A stretch of DNA of 64,000 bases from CAYZXK01 sp964482395. GTDB taxonomy: Bacteria > Planctomycetota > Phycisphaerae > UBA1845 > Fen-1342. Position numbers and translations under genes: made by a program. The stretch covers positions 31,787 to 95,786 of the forward strand of contig CAYZXK010000207.1 of NCBI GenBank assembly GCA_964482395.1. Reading direction: 5' to 3'. Positions within the stretch are counted from its first letter, which is position 1. Every line of letters begins with the position of its first letter. The notes under the pieces were generated by a model, which did no database searches, had not been told where the DNA came from, and worked only from the letters and a program-made list of their open reading frames with translations. Below are positions 55,935 through 63,581 of the stretch, piece after piece.

Positions 55935-57284
55935 TCACTGGCCACGGCGAGCCCTGAGGGTTACGTTCCAGAAAAATGGCCGGTCGGCGTCCAGCCGCAG
56001 ACCCTCGACGAACACCGGCTCACCCGGCTGCACCTGCTCCAACGCCAGACCGGCCTCCCCCAAAGTGGCCACCGGCAAACGGTTCAGCCGCAGTATCAGG
56101 TCATTTGGACGCACCCGGGCCCGGTCGGCCGGACTGCCGCGGTCCACGCGGTCCACCAGCAGCCCAACTCGCTCCGGCAGCTCGTACCTCCGCCGCAGCT
56201 CGACGGGCAGTTCCATGAGCTCCAGCCCGAGCAGCCGGTGGGCCAGCTCACGGCCGTCCGGCGGCGGAATCGACTGGAGCGCCACGGTGAGGCTCAGCGT
56301 TTGCGAGGCCCGTTGAACCTCCAGCCGGACGTTGGAATCCGGCTTCTGATCCAGCAGGTGAACATAATAATCGATTCCGTTACGGATCGGCTGGCCGTTC
56401 AGTCGCAAGATGCGATCATGGGGCTTGAGGCCCGCCGCACCGGCCGGACTGTCTTTTTGGACCGTGATGACCTCCGCGTCCGCGCCGCTGACGTTCAGGC
56501 CGAACCGCACCCGCTGGCGGCGCTCAATGTCCAGCATTTGGGGCAGCAGTTCCCAAAGGCGATCCACCGGAATGGCAAAGCCGATGTTCTGAGCGTCGCC
56601 CCGGATGGCACTGTTGATCCCGATCAGTTCCCCGTTCAGGTTCAGCAGCGGGCCGCCCGAATTGCCCGGATTGATCGGGGCATCAGTCTGGATCAGGCCG
56701 CGGTAAACGACGTCTTCGCTGAACTGAAGGTCGCGGTCGACCGCGCTGACGATGCCGCTGGTGACAGTGTGCTGAAGGCCCAGCGGGTTGCCGATCGCGA
56801 CCACCGTTTCGCCCACTAGGATGTCTCGACTGCGGCCGAGTTCCTGAAAGGCCAGCGGCCGGTCGGACCGGACCCGCAGCACGGCCAGGTCATGCTCGGG
56901 GTCGGCGGCGACGACCTCAGCGGGCAGGGTCCGTTTGTCCGCGAAAGTCACCTGCACGTCCGAGGCCTGCGACACTACGTGCGCGTTGGTCACGATGTAC
57001 CCGCTCTCGTGCACCACCACGCCCGAGCCCACGCTTTGTATTCGTCGATCACGCAGACGCGGCAGCCCAAAATCGAAGATTTCATCCAGCAATGACTCAT
57101 AAGTGAGCGACCGCATCGGAACGACCCGGGTAGTGCTGATGTTGACCACCGCGTCCCGGCAGCGCTCGAACACCTCGACCACCGGTGTCCTTCGACGATC
57201 GCCGACGGTCTTCTGACCGCAGGCCGGAGGCACAGCGAACCAGAGGCTTGCGGCAACGAATGACAGTCCGATAAATCGCACCAT
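55935..57284 (-). CDS. Periplasmic HtrA/Deg-type trypsin-like serine protease with two PDZ domains
   Basis: 449 residues from the ATG at 57284, with GGGGAG about 9 bases upstream and a signal peptide (MVRFIGLSFVAASLWFAVPPACGQ). The catalytic triad is His102 (TNAHVV), Asp132 (EHDLAVL) and Ser209 (NPGNSGGPL). Two PDZ domains follow: the first around ITVQKDSPAGAAGLKPHDRILRLNGQPI (about 290-360), the second around VDRVDRGSPADRARVRPNDLILRLN (about 390-445). Deg-type proteases degrade or refold damaged envelope proteins. Length and layout are typical. Divergent from the FmdE-like gene. Confidence 0.93.
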   Translation of the reverse strand: MVRFIGLSFVAASLWFAVPPACGQKTVGDRRRTPVVEVFERCRDAVVNISTTRVVPMRSLTYESLLDEIFDFGLPRLRDRRIQSVGSGVVVHESGYIVTNAHVVSQASDVQVTFADKRTLPAEVVAADPEHDLAVLRVRSDRPLAFQELGRSRDILVGETVVAIGNPLGLQHTVTSGIVSAVDRDLQFSEDVVYRGLIQTDAPINPGNSGGPLLNLNGELIGINSAIRGDAQNIGFAIPVDRLWELLPQMLDIERRQRVRFGLNVSGADAEVITVQKDSPAGAAGLKPHDRILRLNGQPIRNGIDYYVHLLDQKPDSNVRLEVQRASQTLSLTVALQSIPPPDGRELAHRLLGLELMELPVELRRRYELPERVGLLVDRVDRGSPADRARVRPNDLILRLNRLPVATLGEAGLALEQVQPGEPVFVEGLRLDADRPFFWNVTLRARRGQ

Positions 57285-57420
57285 AACCTGCTCCCCAACA
57301 CGCTTCCCTAAGTCTAATTCCGCAGACGGGGATTGGCACGACGGGCGGTCACAAAAAAACCGTATCCGGCCGCGCCTGGCCGCCCAGTCGCAAGAGGCTA
57401 TCCGCGGGCGGGCAACCGCC

Positions 57421-57479
57421 GCCGACAAACGCGGGACCGCCGGAGGTGTCCGGCCGGCGGTCCCCCGCGTTGCGTCGGC
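57421..57479. repeat. Strong long hairpin
   Basis: Stem of 21 pairs: GCCGAC/GTCGGC, ACGCGG/CCGCGT and GACCGCCGG/CCGGCGGTC, with small internal loops and a 10-base apex. It lies upstream of two divergent genes, which is odd for a terminator; a dispersed palindrome is likelier. Confidence 0.7.
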
Positions 57480-57504
57480 CTCGAAGTCCGTCGTTCAGGC
57501 GTGC

Positions 57505-57524
57505 AGCGCCAGAGCTTCGGCGCT
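57505..57524. repeat. Small AGCGCC...GGCGCT palindrome
   Basis: Six-base arms around AGAGCTTC, followed by ACA. The GGCGCTAC ending is the same as in the palindrome at 52820, suggesting one repeat family. Confidence 0.5.
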
Positions 57525-57658
57525 ACAGTCCTTCAGCCGAGCCTCAAGGTGGTTCCGGTTTGACGACCTGTTGCTGGTGAAGTTAACCTGCCACTCCGTT
57601 GGCTCATCAAGGGGGCATGGATTATTCGCCGGACGGCGCACGGGGCTGGCGATAGCCG

Positions 57659-58441
57659 ATGGCCGGCAGAACACAATCAGCGGCAGCCTGGGTGGCGGCG
57701 ACAGTCGCCGGCGTCGCCTTTCTGGCCGGGTGTCGCACGCCGGCGACAACAGCTTCCGGCCGGTGGAACCGAAGCTACTGGTACATCGATCGAGTGCCGC
57801 CGATCGTCTTCCACTACGGCCACGGCGTGTTGGCCGGTAGCTACCCCGACGGGACGGAGACTGTTGCGGTCCGGTTCGAGGACGTTTGTGGGCAACTGGG
57901 CCATGTGTGCCTATGCGGAGCAGGCGGGTTTCGCATCGCCGGCAAGGTGGTTGAGGCTCTCGGACAGGGCCGCGGCCCGCTCGAGCGCGGTGAGTTCATT
58001 TTCATCAGCAGCCGGGATCATACGGTGAGCGACGTGATCGCAATGGTGTTGGGGTGCCCCCGCCGGGGCGCCCCGGAGCAGAACCGGTACTTCATCGACG
58101 ATTCGATCGCCGCCCCCCGCCGAGAGTATCATTACTACATCGCGTATCAGCCGGCACGGGCGGCCGTTCACGTGGTGTACCGCAAGCACCTCCTGGTCGG
58201 GCACGAACAGATGGACCGGCTCTGGCAGGTGGAGTTGGCATTCGAACGTGATCCTGCGACCGTCTCACCGGAGGAGTTGGTTCGCTATCGCCGGGCGATG
58301 GTCGCGATGGTTGAGGACGTTTTGTTCGATCGAGTCGACGGGCTCATCACTGTCGAGTCAATCGAGTATGACGCGTTCGAGAAGCGACTGGAGTCGCTTC
58401 GGACGTCGGCCGGCAAGGGCTCCGAGGAGACGTCCCGATGA
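57659..58441 (+). CDS. FmdE-like lipoprotein, function unknown
   Basis: 260 residues. The N-terminus is a lipoprotein signal (AATVAGVAFLAGC, lipidated Cys25). The central part resembles the FmdE family: GQLGHVCLCGAGGFRIAGKVVEAL corresponds to the usual HGHxCPGxxxGxRxA helix, and GEFIFISSRDHTVSDVIAMVLGC to the 'CxxDAIQxxxGC' strand-helix, though the first Cys of that motif is lost. A C-terminal helical segment follows (FERDPATVSPEELVRYRRAMVAMVEDVLF). FmdE proteins occur with molybdenum/tungsten enzymes and elsewhere; most have no known role. No formylmethanofuran genes are here. The stop overlaps the next start (ATGA), so the pair is coupled. The family call is likely but not certain. Confidence 0.7.
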   Translation: MAGRTQSAAAWVAATVAGVAFLAGCRTPATTASGRWNRSYWYIDRVPPIVFHYGHGVLAGSYPDGTETVAVRFEDVCGQLGHVCLCGAGGFRIAGKVVEALGQGRGPLERGEFIFISSRDHTVSDVIAMVLGCPRRGAPEQNRYFIDDSIAAPRREYHYYIAYQPARAAVHVVYRKHLLVGHEQMDRLWQVELAFERDPATVSPEELVRYRRAMVAMVEDVLFDRVDGLITVESIEYDAFEKRLESLRTSAGKGSEETSR

Positions 58442-58623
58442 AAGTCCCCCGCTGCATCGGCTGTCCGATGCGCGGCTACGCCGAGCGCCGGCCGCATTCG
58501 CTGCTGGGACGGCTGTGGCGCTGGCACACCGGCTGGTGCCCGGGCTGGAAGGCCTACCAGAAGTGGTTAGCCACGGGCCAGCCCCACCAGGCGGCACCCC
58601 GCAGCCACTCAAGCGGCCACTGA
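58438..58623 (+). CDS. 61-residue cysteine/tryptophan-rich small protein
   Basis: Starts on the ATGA overlap with the FmdE-like gene. The sequence has a CIGCP pair near the N-terminus (Cys6, Cys9) and a striking LLGRLWRWHTGWCPGWKAYQKWL core with five Trp and a third Cys, then a Gln/His/Ser tail. No signal peptide or membrane helix. The WCPGWKxYQ block looks conserved-protein-like and not random, and the coupling argues it is translated, but I cannot name a family. The cysteines could bind a metal or partner with those of the FmdE-like protein. Confidence 0.6.
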   Translation: MKVPRCIGCPMRGYAERRPHSLLGRLWRWHTGWCPGWKAYQKWLATGQPHQAAPRSHSSGH

Positions 58624-58739
58624 TATAAGCCAGCCGACCGACCCGCCCGACCACTGCGACCCTGGCCAGCCGGAGCGCTGAGGCAAAACGGTCGAGCGCT
58701 AGCCGCGGGGCGACTTGCCCATCTTGGTCCGCGACTCGG

Positions 58740-59249
58740 TCAGGCAGGCGGTGGCGGCCTGCGGCTGCGCGACTCCATGGCCTGCTCGTCGACCGTCTCC
58801 AACCAGCCGACTCGCACATGGCCGCGGCAATCGAAGCGGGGCACGTAGGGTTTGATGTCCAAAAGCGGGGTGTTATCGAGAATATCAACATCTGCAAGGT
58901 GCAGAACGGCCCCTTCGCGTCTGACCAGTCGCACCAGGCTCAGCCCGATCGGGTTGGGGCGAGCCGGGGCCCGAGTGGCGAAAACGCCGCGTTCCGCGTC
59001 ATGGAGAAAAGGCTGCACCATCAGGCGTGGCGGACCGGCCCGGTGAAACCAGTAGAGCAGCCAGATATGGGAGAAGCCCTCCAGATCCGCCAGCCCCGCA
59101 GCGTACTGCGGCAGCACCTCGGCCCGCCCTGGAATGCCCTCCGCGAATACCGGCTGAATGGGCGTGTGCTCTGCCCGGAGGTGCGGGCTGCGAACCACCC
59201 CAATGGGATTCAGGCTAAGGAGACCGGCTGGATCGACCTGATCAGACAT
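58740..59249 (-). CDS. trmO: tRNA m6t6A37 methyltransferase TrmO (TsaA/YaeB family)
   Basis: 169 residues. TrmO methylates N6-threonylcarbamoyladenosine-37 in some tRNAs using SAM. Visible family blocks: IGVVRSPHLRAEHTPIQP, DLEGFSHIWLLYWFHRA, GVFATRAPARPNPIGLSLVRLV and DVDILDNTPLLDIKPYVPRFD. The proteins also occur in archaea under the name TsaA. Normal length is somewhat larger when a C-terminal extension is present; this is the short form. Convergent with the small cysteine protein gene, 116 bases apart. Confidence 0.92.
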   Translation of the reverse strand: MSDQVDPAGLLSLNPIGVVRSPHLRAEHTPIQPVFAEGIPGRAEVLPQYAAGLADLEGFSHIWLLYWFHRAGPPRLMVQPFLHDAERGVFATRAPARPNPIGLSLVRLVRREGAVLHLADVDILDNTPLLDIKPYVPRFDCRGHVRVGWLETVDEQAMESRSRRPPPPA

Positions 59250-59335
59250 TGACGTGCCCCCAACTTATGCACCAGTTGCTATGAGAGTCGGACCGCGTTT
59301 TCGATCCTCGACCGGCCTCTTTCCCCGGTGCTCTC

Positions 59336-59366
59336 GGGTTGGGGATTGAAGCCGGGGGTTTGGGGG
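59336..59366 (+). other. Possible G-quadruplex
   Basis: Four G-tracts (GGG, GGGG, GGGGG, GGGGG) with loops of 2, 9 and 3 bases on the plus strand, between trmO and the hibernation factor gene. The flanking CTCGGG / CCCGAG could also pair. Confidence 0.4.
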
Positions 59367-59531
59367 CCAAGCTCCCGAGGATCGGCATCGGCCGGCGAGG
59401 GCCTCGCACCGATGGGTCAAGTGCACGCCGACGACCAGCCGATCACTCCCGGCCCAGACGATACCGCCAGCCGACTGGGGCCGCCCAGCGCGCTGTGTAA
59501 CGAAGACGACCTCCGGCGGCGCACAGTGCAG

Positions 59532-59852
59532 CTACCCTTCACCCACTCCCCTTTTTGAGCGACTGATCTTCCGACCCAGTGCGGCTCGCATCCGGTCAAG
59601 TGCGACGTCAATGACCGGCCCGAAGTCTGGGCCGACCTCGCGGACCCGCACCTCGCCCCGGCGAAGGCGAAGCGAGATCATGCAGACCTTATCGACCCCA
59701 TGCCGGCTCGGTCCGGTCTCGTCTTCCAGCCTCATGGTGGCCCGCCGAACCTGCGTAGTGTAGCGTTGCAGTGCGGCCTCCAGTTTCCGCTGGGCCAACC
59801 CGCGAAGCCCAGAAGCGTCCTCAACGCCCCGAACGATAATCTCGATGTCCAT
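59532..59852 (-). CDS. Ribosome hibernation/S30AE-family protein, short form
   Basis: 106 residues from the ATG giving MDIEIIVRGVEDASGLRGLAQRKLEAAL; an upstream ATG at 59876 would add eight residues. The S30AE pattern is present: the first strand and helix as above, then VRRATMRLEDETGPSRHGVDKVCMISLRL, a basic strand RRGEVRVREVGPDFGPVIDVALDRMRAAL and a basic end KISRSKRGVG. It lacks the C-terminal dimerisation domain of long HPF, so it is closer to short HPF/RaiA, which bind the 30S decoding region in stationary phase. Identity is likely; which subtype is uncertain. Confidence 0.82.
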   Translation of the reverse strand: MDIEIIVRGVEDASGLRGLAQRKLEAALQRYTTQVRRATMRLEDETGPSRHGVDKVCMISLRLRRGEVRVREVGPDFGPVIDVALDRMRAALGRKISRSKRGVGEG

Positions 59853-60329
59853 AAACGCCCCAAGTCCAGTGCTCATCCAGGATACGACGCAAAGCAGTGT
59901 TCGGTTCGCTTTTGGCGCCGATTTGCCGCACCGCAGGCTCCATTCAGGGCTCAGCCGGCCCTGCTCGGCCACACGCCACCGGCACGACCCGGCGGGTCAG
60001 AAGGCAAGGATACGACCGGCCCACTCGGGCGCCAAGCTGAGCGTTCAACTGCGCACCGAGGTTCCCGCAGGCCGTTGCAACACGGTGAGCAAGGTCGCCT
60101 TATCGTCGCCCACCGGCCGCACAGCGCTGGCATCGCGCAAGAACCAGTGCGATACTTCTAGGGTAGCCGGCAGGCGAGGGACCGCTACGGGCCTGGCCGT
60201 GCCAGAAGGCAGAGGCCAAAAGGGGCTCAGTCCGGATCCGCGGTTCCAGCGGCCGAGATTGGCCGCGAAAGTATGACGGCGGCAGCCGTCGTCCGAACTC
60301 CATCGGCCACTGCCAGGGAGGCGCTTATC
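59853..60329. other. Divergent intergenic region before the thioesterase
   Basis: 477 bases without a recognisable gene. It should carry promoters for the hibernation factor and the thioesterase, but no clear boxes stand out in the GC-rich sequence. Confidence 0.4.
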
Positions 60330-60839
60330 ATGAATTTGTCGGCAGTCCAAGACACCTACTCCGACGAACTGGCCCACTGCTACGGCTGCGGCCGGCTCAA
60401 CCCGCATGGGCTCCACATCCGCAGCTTCTGGAAGGGTGACGAGACGGTGGCGGTCCTGAGCCCGCAGCCCTATCACACTGCCATTCCCGGGTACGTCTAC
60501 GGCGGCCTGATCGCCTCGCTGGTGGATTGCCACGGCACCGGCTCGGCAGCCCTGGCCGCCTATCGAGCGGCGGGACGTGAACCGGGGACAGCGCCGCCCC
60601 TGCGATTTGTGACCGCCTCGCTCAAGGTGGATTATCTGCGTCCCACGCCAATGGGAGTCCCGCTGGAGGCCCGCGGCCGGATAGTGGAAGTCAAGCCGCG
60701 GAAGGTCGTGGTGGAAATAACGGTCTTGGCCGATGGTCAGCCCTGCGCCCAGGGCAACGTGGTAGCCGTGCTCATGCCGGACAGCATGCTATCGGCGACG
60801 GCTGGCCCAACCGCCCCCAGTCAGCCACCGCAACCTTGA
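60330..60839 (+). CDS. PaaI-type hotdog thioesterase
   Basis: 169 residues from the ATG giving MNLSAVQDTYSDE, with GGGAGG about 9 bases upstream. The hotdog fold is indicated by GYVYGGLIASLVDCHGTGSAALAAY (the long helix with the catalytic Asp region), FVTASLKVDYLRPTPMGVPLEARGRIVEVKPRKVVVEITVLADGQPCAQGNVVAVLM (read in parts). A CYGCGRLNPHGLHIRSF motif near the N-terminus is common in this subgroup of acyl-CoA thioesterases. The acyl group is unknown. It precedes the arsR operon by 182 bases but likely has its own transcript. Confidence 0.88.
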   Translation: MNLSAVQDTYSDELAHCYGCGRLNPHGLHIRSFWKGDETVAVLSPQPYHTAIPGYVYGGLIASLVDCHGTGSAALAAYRAAGREPGTAPPLRFVTASLKVDYLRPTPMGVPLEARGRIVEVKPRKVVVEITVLADGQPCAQGNVVAVLMPDSMLSATAGPTAPSQPPQP

Positions 60840-60987
60840 CCGACCGAGGCGCGCGCCGGCGACCGGGCGCTCGTGGTCCGACCAGGCGTTCAGTGCCTGG
60901 CGAACGCCGAAGGCAATGTATCTCCCTTATTCGCAAACGGTTACAGACCCGGGGGAGGCGCGGCGCCCAGAGAACTCCCAAGCCGGC

Positions 60988-61026
60988 TTGACACCCGGCA
61001 ACGTAATGGCATAATAGCCATATGGC
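60988..61026 (+). promoter_or_regulatory. Leaderless arsR promoter with inverted-repeat operator
   Basis: TTGACA (60988-60993) and CATAAT (61010-61015) are 16 bases apart. The -10 ends six bases before the arsR ATG, so transcription should begin at or next to the A of the start codon. ATGGC (61006-61010) and GCCAT (61017-61021) form an inverted repeat across the -10, and GCCATATGGC is a perfect palindrome over the start codon: a natural ArsR operator for self-repression. Confidence 0.75.
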
Positions 61027-61360
61027 GATACAACGAAACATGCGGCATTCCAAGCCCCACTACGAAGCCCGGGCCCGGGTGGCCAAGGCGCTGGCCCATC
61101 CCAGCCGGCTGCTGATTCTCGACGCGATTAGCGAGGGCGAAAAGTGCGTCTGCGAGCTGGTCGAGCTGGTCGATGCCGACCAGTCGACCGTCTCCAAGCA
61201 CCTTTCGATCCTCAAGCAGGCGGGCATCATCCAGGATCGGAAGGAGGGGCCGCGGACCTTCTATCGCGCCCGCATGCACTGCCTTAAGGGACTTTGGGAC
61301 TGCATCGAAAACGTGCTCCGTGAAAACCTCAAGGCCCAGCAGGCGGCGCTGGGGCGCTAA
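61022..61360 (+). CDS. arsR: ArsR-family metalloregulator
   Basis: 112-residue winged-helix repressor. The core is HPSRLLILDAISEGEKCVCELVELVDADQSTVSKHLSILKQAGIIQDRKEGPRTFYRA (read in parts): the recognition helix QSTVSKHLSIL and the wing GPRTFYR are canonical. Cys42 and Cys44 form the CVC inducer site of the ELCVCDL type, which binds As(III), Sb(III) or similar soft metals. There is no ribosome site; the message is probably leaderless. It heads a five-gene plus-strand unit and presumably represses it. Confidence 0.93.
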   Translation: MAIQRNMRHSKPHYEARARVAKALAHPSRLLILDAISEGEKCVCELVELVDADQSTVSKHLSILKQAGIIQDRKEGPRTFYRARMHCLKGLWDCIENVLRENLKAQQAALGR

Positions 61361-61430
61361 CGCCGCCGGCCGGGTGTTTCCCTCTGTGGCGCTCATGGCG
61401 AAATTGGAATAAGGTAATGAGAATCACAAC

Positions 61431-61502
61431 CCGAAGCGCCGGCGAGCGCCGCCTCAGAATGCGAAGTGCCAGCGAGCGCTACCCGAAGCGCGGGCGAGCG
61501 AT
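61431..61502 (+). repeat. Three 20-base direct repeats between arsR and the permease gene
   Basis: Copies at 61431-61450, 61461-61480 and 61483-61502 share CGAAGyGCsrGCGAGCG (y C/T; s C/G; r A/G), with 10- and 2-base spacers. The last copy ends just before the permease ribosome site. A looser match, GGGCGAAAGCGAGG, precedes the DGC gene at about 62840. They may be a dispersed repeat or a protein/RNA binding array. Confidence 0.75.
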
Positions 61503-61517
61503 ATAGAGGAACGAACC

Positions 61518-62822
61518 GTGAGCCAATGGAAGATAGCGGCGGCGCTGATCGCGGTCTTCTTGATCGCGTATTTCCTACCGCTGGCGGACCCCAAATACAG
61601 CGGGGCCATCGTCGAGGCGTTCAAGCTGCTCCAGTGGTACGCCCGCAATCACACCCTGGCCTGCGTGGTACCGGCCGTGTTCATCGCCGGCGGCATAATC
61701 ACGTTTCTGTCGCAAGCTTCGGTCATGCGCTACCTGGGGCCGAAATCCAATAAGCTCGCGGCCTACTCGGTGGCCTCGGTCGCCGGCACGGTGCTGGCGG
61801 TCTGCTCGTGCAGCGTGCTGCCGATGTTCGCCGGCATCTGGAAGATGGGGGCCGGGCTGGGCCCGGCTTCCGCATTCCTCTACTCCGGGCCGGCCATCAA
61901 CGTCCTGGCGATCTTTCTGACGGCCCGCGTGCTGGGACTGGACATCGGCCTGTGGCGGGCCCTCGGGGCGATCGGCTTCTCCTTTCTGGTCGGTCTGGGC
62001 ATGGCCTTCCTATTCCGGCGTGAGGAACAGCAGAAGCTCCAGGCCGCGATGCTCATGCCCGAGCCGCCGCCTTCCCGCCGCCGGGGCTGGCAAAGCGGAC
62101 TGCTGCTGGCCAGCATGATCCTGTTTCTGGTCTTCAGCGACTGGTTCAACCCCGGAGACGCCATCATTCGGCGGACTGACGGGACGGCCATCCGCGGGGT
62201 AGTGCTACAGGAGATGCACGACGAAGTGATGATCCAGGTGCAGGAGTCGGTCGGATCGATCCGGGCCGGCGACCGCCTGGTCCTGGCCAAAGCTGAAATC
62301 GGCGGCATCGAAGAGGCCAAGAGCTGGGTGATGGACGTGTTCCACATCCGCTGGTACCTGGCCGGCGCGATGCTGATCGCGGTCGCGCTGATGGTCTGGG
62401 GCTGGGTGGACCGAACCGAATTCAAAGCCTGGATGTCGAACACCTGGGGCTTTGCCAAACTGCTGATCCCGCTCCTGTTCGGCGGCGTTTTCGTGGTCGG
62501 CTTTATTTCGGCGCTGCTGCCGGACAAGCAGATCGGCCAGCTCGTGGGGGACAACGGACTGCGGGCCAACTTCGTCGCGTCGTTGATCGGAGCGCTGTTC
62601 TACTTTGCCACGCTGACCGAGGTGCCGATCACGCAGGCCCTGATGGAGCATGGAATGGCCCGCGGCCCGGTGGTGGCGTTGCTGCTGGCCGGGCCGGCCC
62701 TTTCATTGCCGAACATGTTGGTGCTGGGCAAGGTCATGGGAATCAAGAAGACCGCCGCGTTCTGCGGCCTGATTGTGGTGATGGCGACGGCCGCCGGCCT
62801 GATCTCCGGGCGGTTTCTATAA
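61518..62822 (+). CDS. ArsP/DUF318-type permease with a large soluble insert
   Basis: 434 residues from a GTG with GAGG eight bases upstream. About eight membrane helices in two halves. The first half has the family cysteine motif SVAGTVLAVCSCSVLPMFAGIWKMGAGLGPASAFLYSGPAINVLAI (read in parts); the second has FGGVFVVGFISALLPDK and TLTEVPITQALMEHGMARGPVVALLLAGPALSLPNM. Relatives export methylarsenicals or act in other thiol-metal transport. Between the halves (about 200-275) is an insert of roughly 60 residues (TDGTAIRGVVLQEMHDEVMIQV ...) that looks beta-rich and soluble. Follows arsR in the same operon; its substrate is inferred only. Confidence 0.88.
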   Translation: MSQWKIAAALIAVFLIAYFLPLADPKYSGAIVEAFKLLQWYARNHTLACVVPAVFIAGGIITFLSQASVMRYLGPKSNKLAAYSVASVAGTVLAVCSCSVLPMFAGIWKMGAGLGPASAFLYSGPAINVLAIFLTARVLGLDIGLWRALGAIGFSFLVGLGMAFLFRREEQQKLQAAMLMPEPPPSRRRGWQSGLLLASMILFLVFSDWFNPGDAIIRRTDGTAIRGVVLQEMHDEVMIQVQESVGSIRAGDRLVLAKAEIGGIEEAKSWVMDVFHIRWYLAGAMLIAVALMVWGWVDRTEFKAWMSNTWGFAKLLIPLLFGGVFVVGFISALLPDKQIGQLVGDNGLRANFVASLIGALFYFATLTEVPITQALMEHGMARGPVVALLLAGPALSLPNMLVLGKVMGIKKTAAFCGLIVVMATAAGLISGRFL

Positions 62823-62859
62823 TCTGTGTCTTCAGCCACGGGCGAAAGCGAGGTTCAAG

Positions 62860-63264
62860 ATGGCAACGGGTTGTTGTGGCGGCGACGGCGAAACCCTGAT
62901 CTTCACCTGTGCCGGTGCGGCCTACAGCGGGCAGGTGGCCAACCGCGGCGGCGTGCAACTGATGGAGCAGGGTGCAGGCAGCCTGTTCTGCATCGCCGCG
63001 GTCGCGGCCGGGATCGAGCAGAAGATGGACCGCGCCCTCCAGGCCCGCCGACGCGTCGCGATTGACGGCTGCGAGGACCACTGCGTGCGCAAGGTGCTGG
63101 AAAAAGCCGGCCTGAAGGCGGACGTACATGTCGTGCTCACCGATATGGGCATCGAGAAGAAACCTGCTCAACCCAACCTGATTACCGACGCCAGGAAGGT
63201 CGTGGACGCGGTCAAGAACAAGCTGGGCCTGGGTGCCGGCGCGCAGCGAGGTTGCTGCGGGTGA
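62860..63264 (+). CDS. DGC-domain cysteine-rich, putative zinc-binding protein
   Basis: 134 residues, GAGG seven bases upstream. It opens with MATGCCGGDG, has FTCAGAAYSGQVAN, FCIAAVAAGI and the family-naming IDGCEDHCVRKVLEKAG (Asp69, Gly70, Cys71, Cys75), and ends QRGCCG. The DGC family is described as putative zinc-binding and is often found with redox or metal genes. With eight or more cysteines it could bind a metal(loid) or handle sulfur. Coupled in position with the permease and thioredoxin genes. Function unproven. Confidence 0.85.
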   Translation: MATGCCGGDGETLIFTCAGAAYSGQVANRGGVQLMEQGAGSLFCIAAVAAGIEQKMDRALQARRRVAIDGCEDHCVRKVLEKAGLKADVHVVLTDMGIEKKPAQPNLITDARKVVDAVKNKLGLGAGAQRGCCG

Positions 63265-63307
63265 ACCTGGGGCCGGGCGCTGGAAGCTGAATACTGAGGG
63301 CTCAATC

Positions 63308-63556
63308 ATGAAAATCGAAATCCTCGGAACCGGTTGTGCCAAGTGCAACATGCTGGAGGCGGTGGCCAAGGCCGCCGCCGACAAGCTCGGCATTCAGTAC
63401 GAGCTGGTCCACGTGAAGGAACTGGGCAAGATCGCCGCCTACGGCGTAATGATGACGCCGGCGTTGGCCATCGACGGCAAGGTCAAGGTGGTCGGCAAGG
63501 TCCCCAGCGAGGCGGAAATAACCACGCTGCTGACCACCGCCTTGTCACAGGGTTGA
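63308..63556 (+). CDS. Small thioredoxin-like protein (MTH895/TM0996 type)
   Basis: 82-residue protein with the glutaredoxin/thioredoxin fold: MKIEILGTGCAKCNMLEAVAKAAADKLG gives the redox CxxC (Cys10, Cys13); the cis-Pro segment is VMMTPALAIDGKVKVVGKVPSEAEI. These short thioredoxins are recurrent neighbours of DUF318-type permeases. It may keep cysteines of the permease or DGC protein reduced. Lies 43 bases after the DGC gene. Confidence 0.92.
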   Translation: MKIEILGTGCAKCNMLEAVAKAAADKLGIQYELVHVKELGKIAAYGVMMTPALAIDGKVKVVGKVPSEAEITTLLTTALSQG

Positions 63557-63581
63557 AACCTCCAGGCCAAGAGGACCCGAC

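Larger units (their letters stand above)
57285..57658. other. Divergent intergenic region HtrA-type / FmdE-like
   Basis: 374 bases with two hairpins (listed separately) and an A7 run at about 57353-57360. No gene and no clear promoter boxes. Confidence 0.4.
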
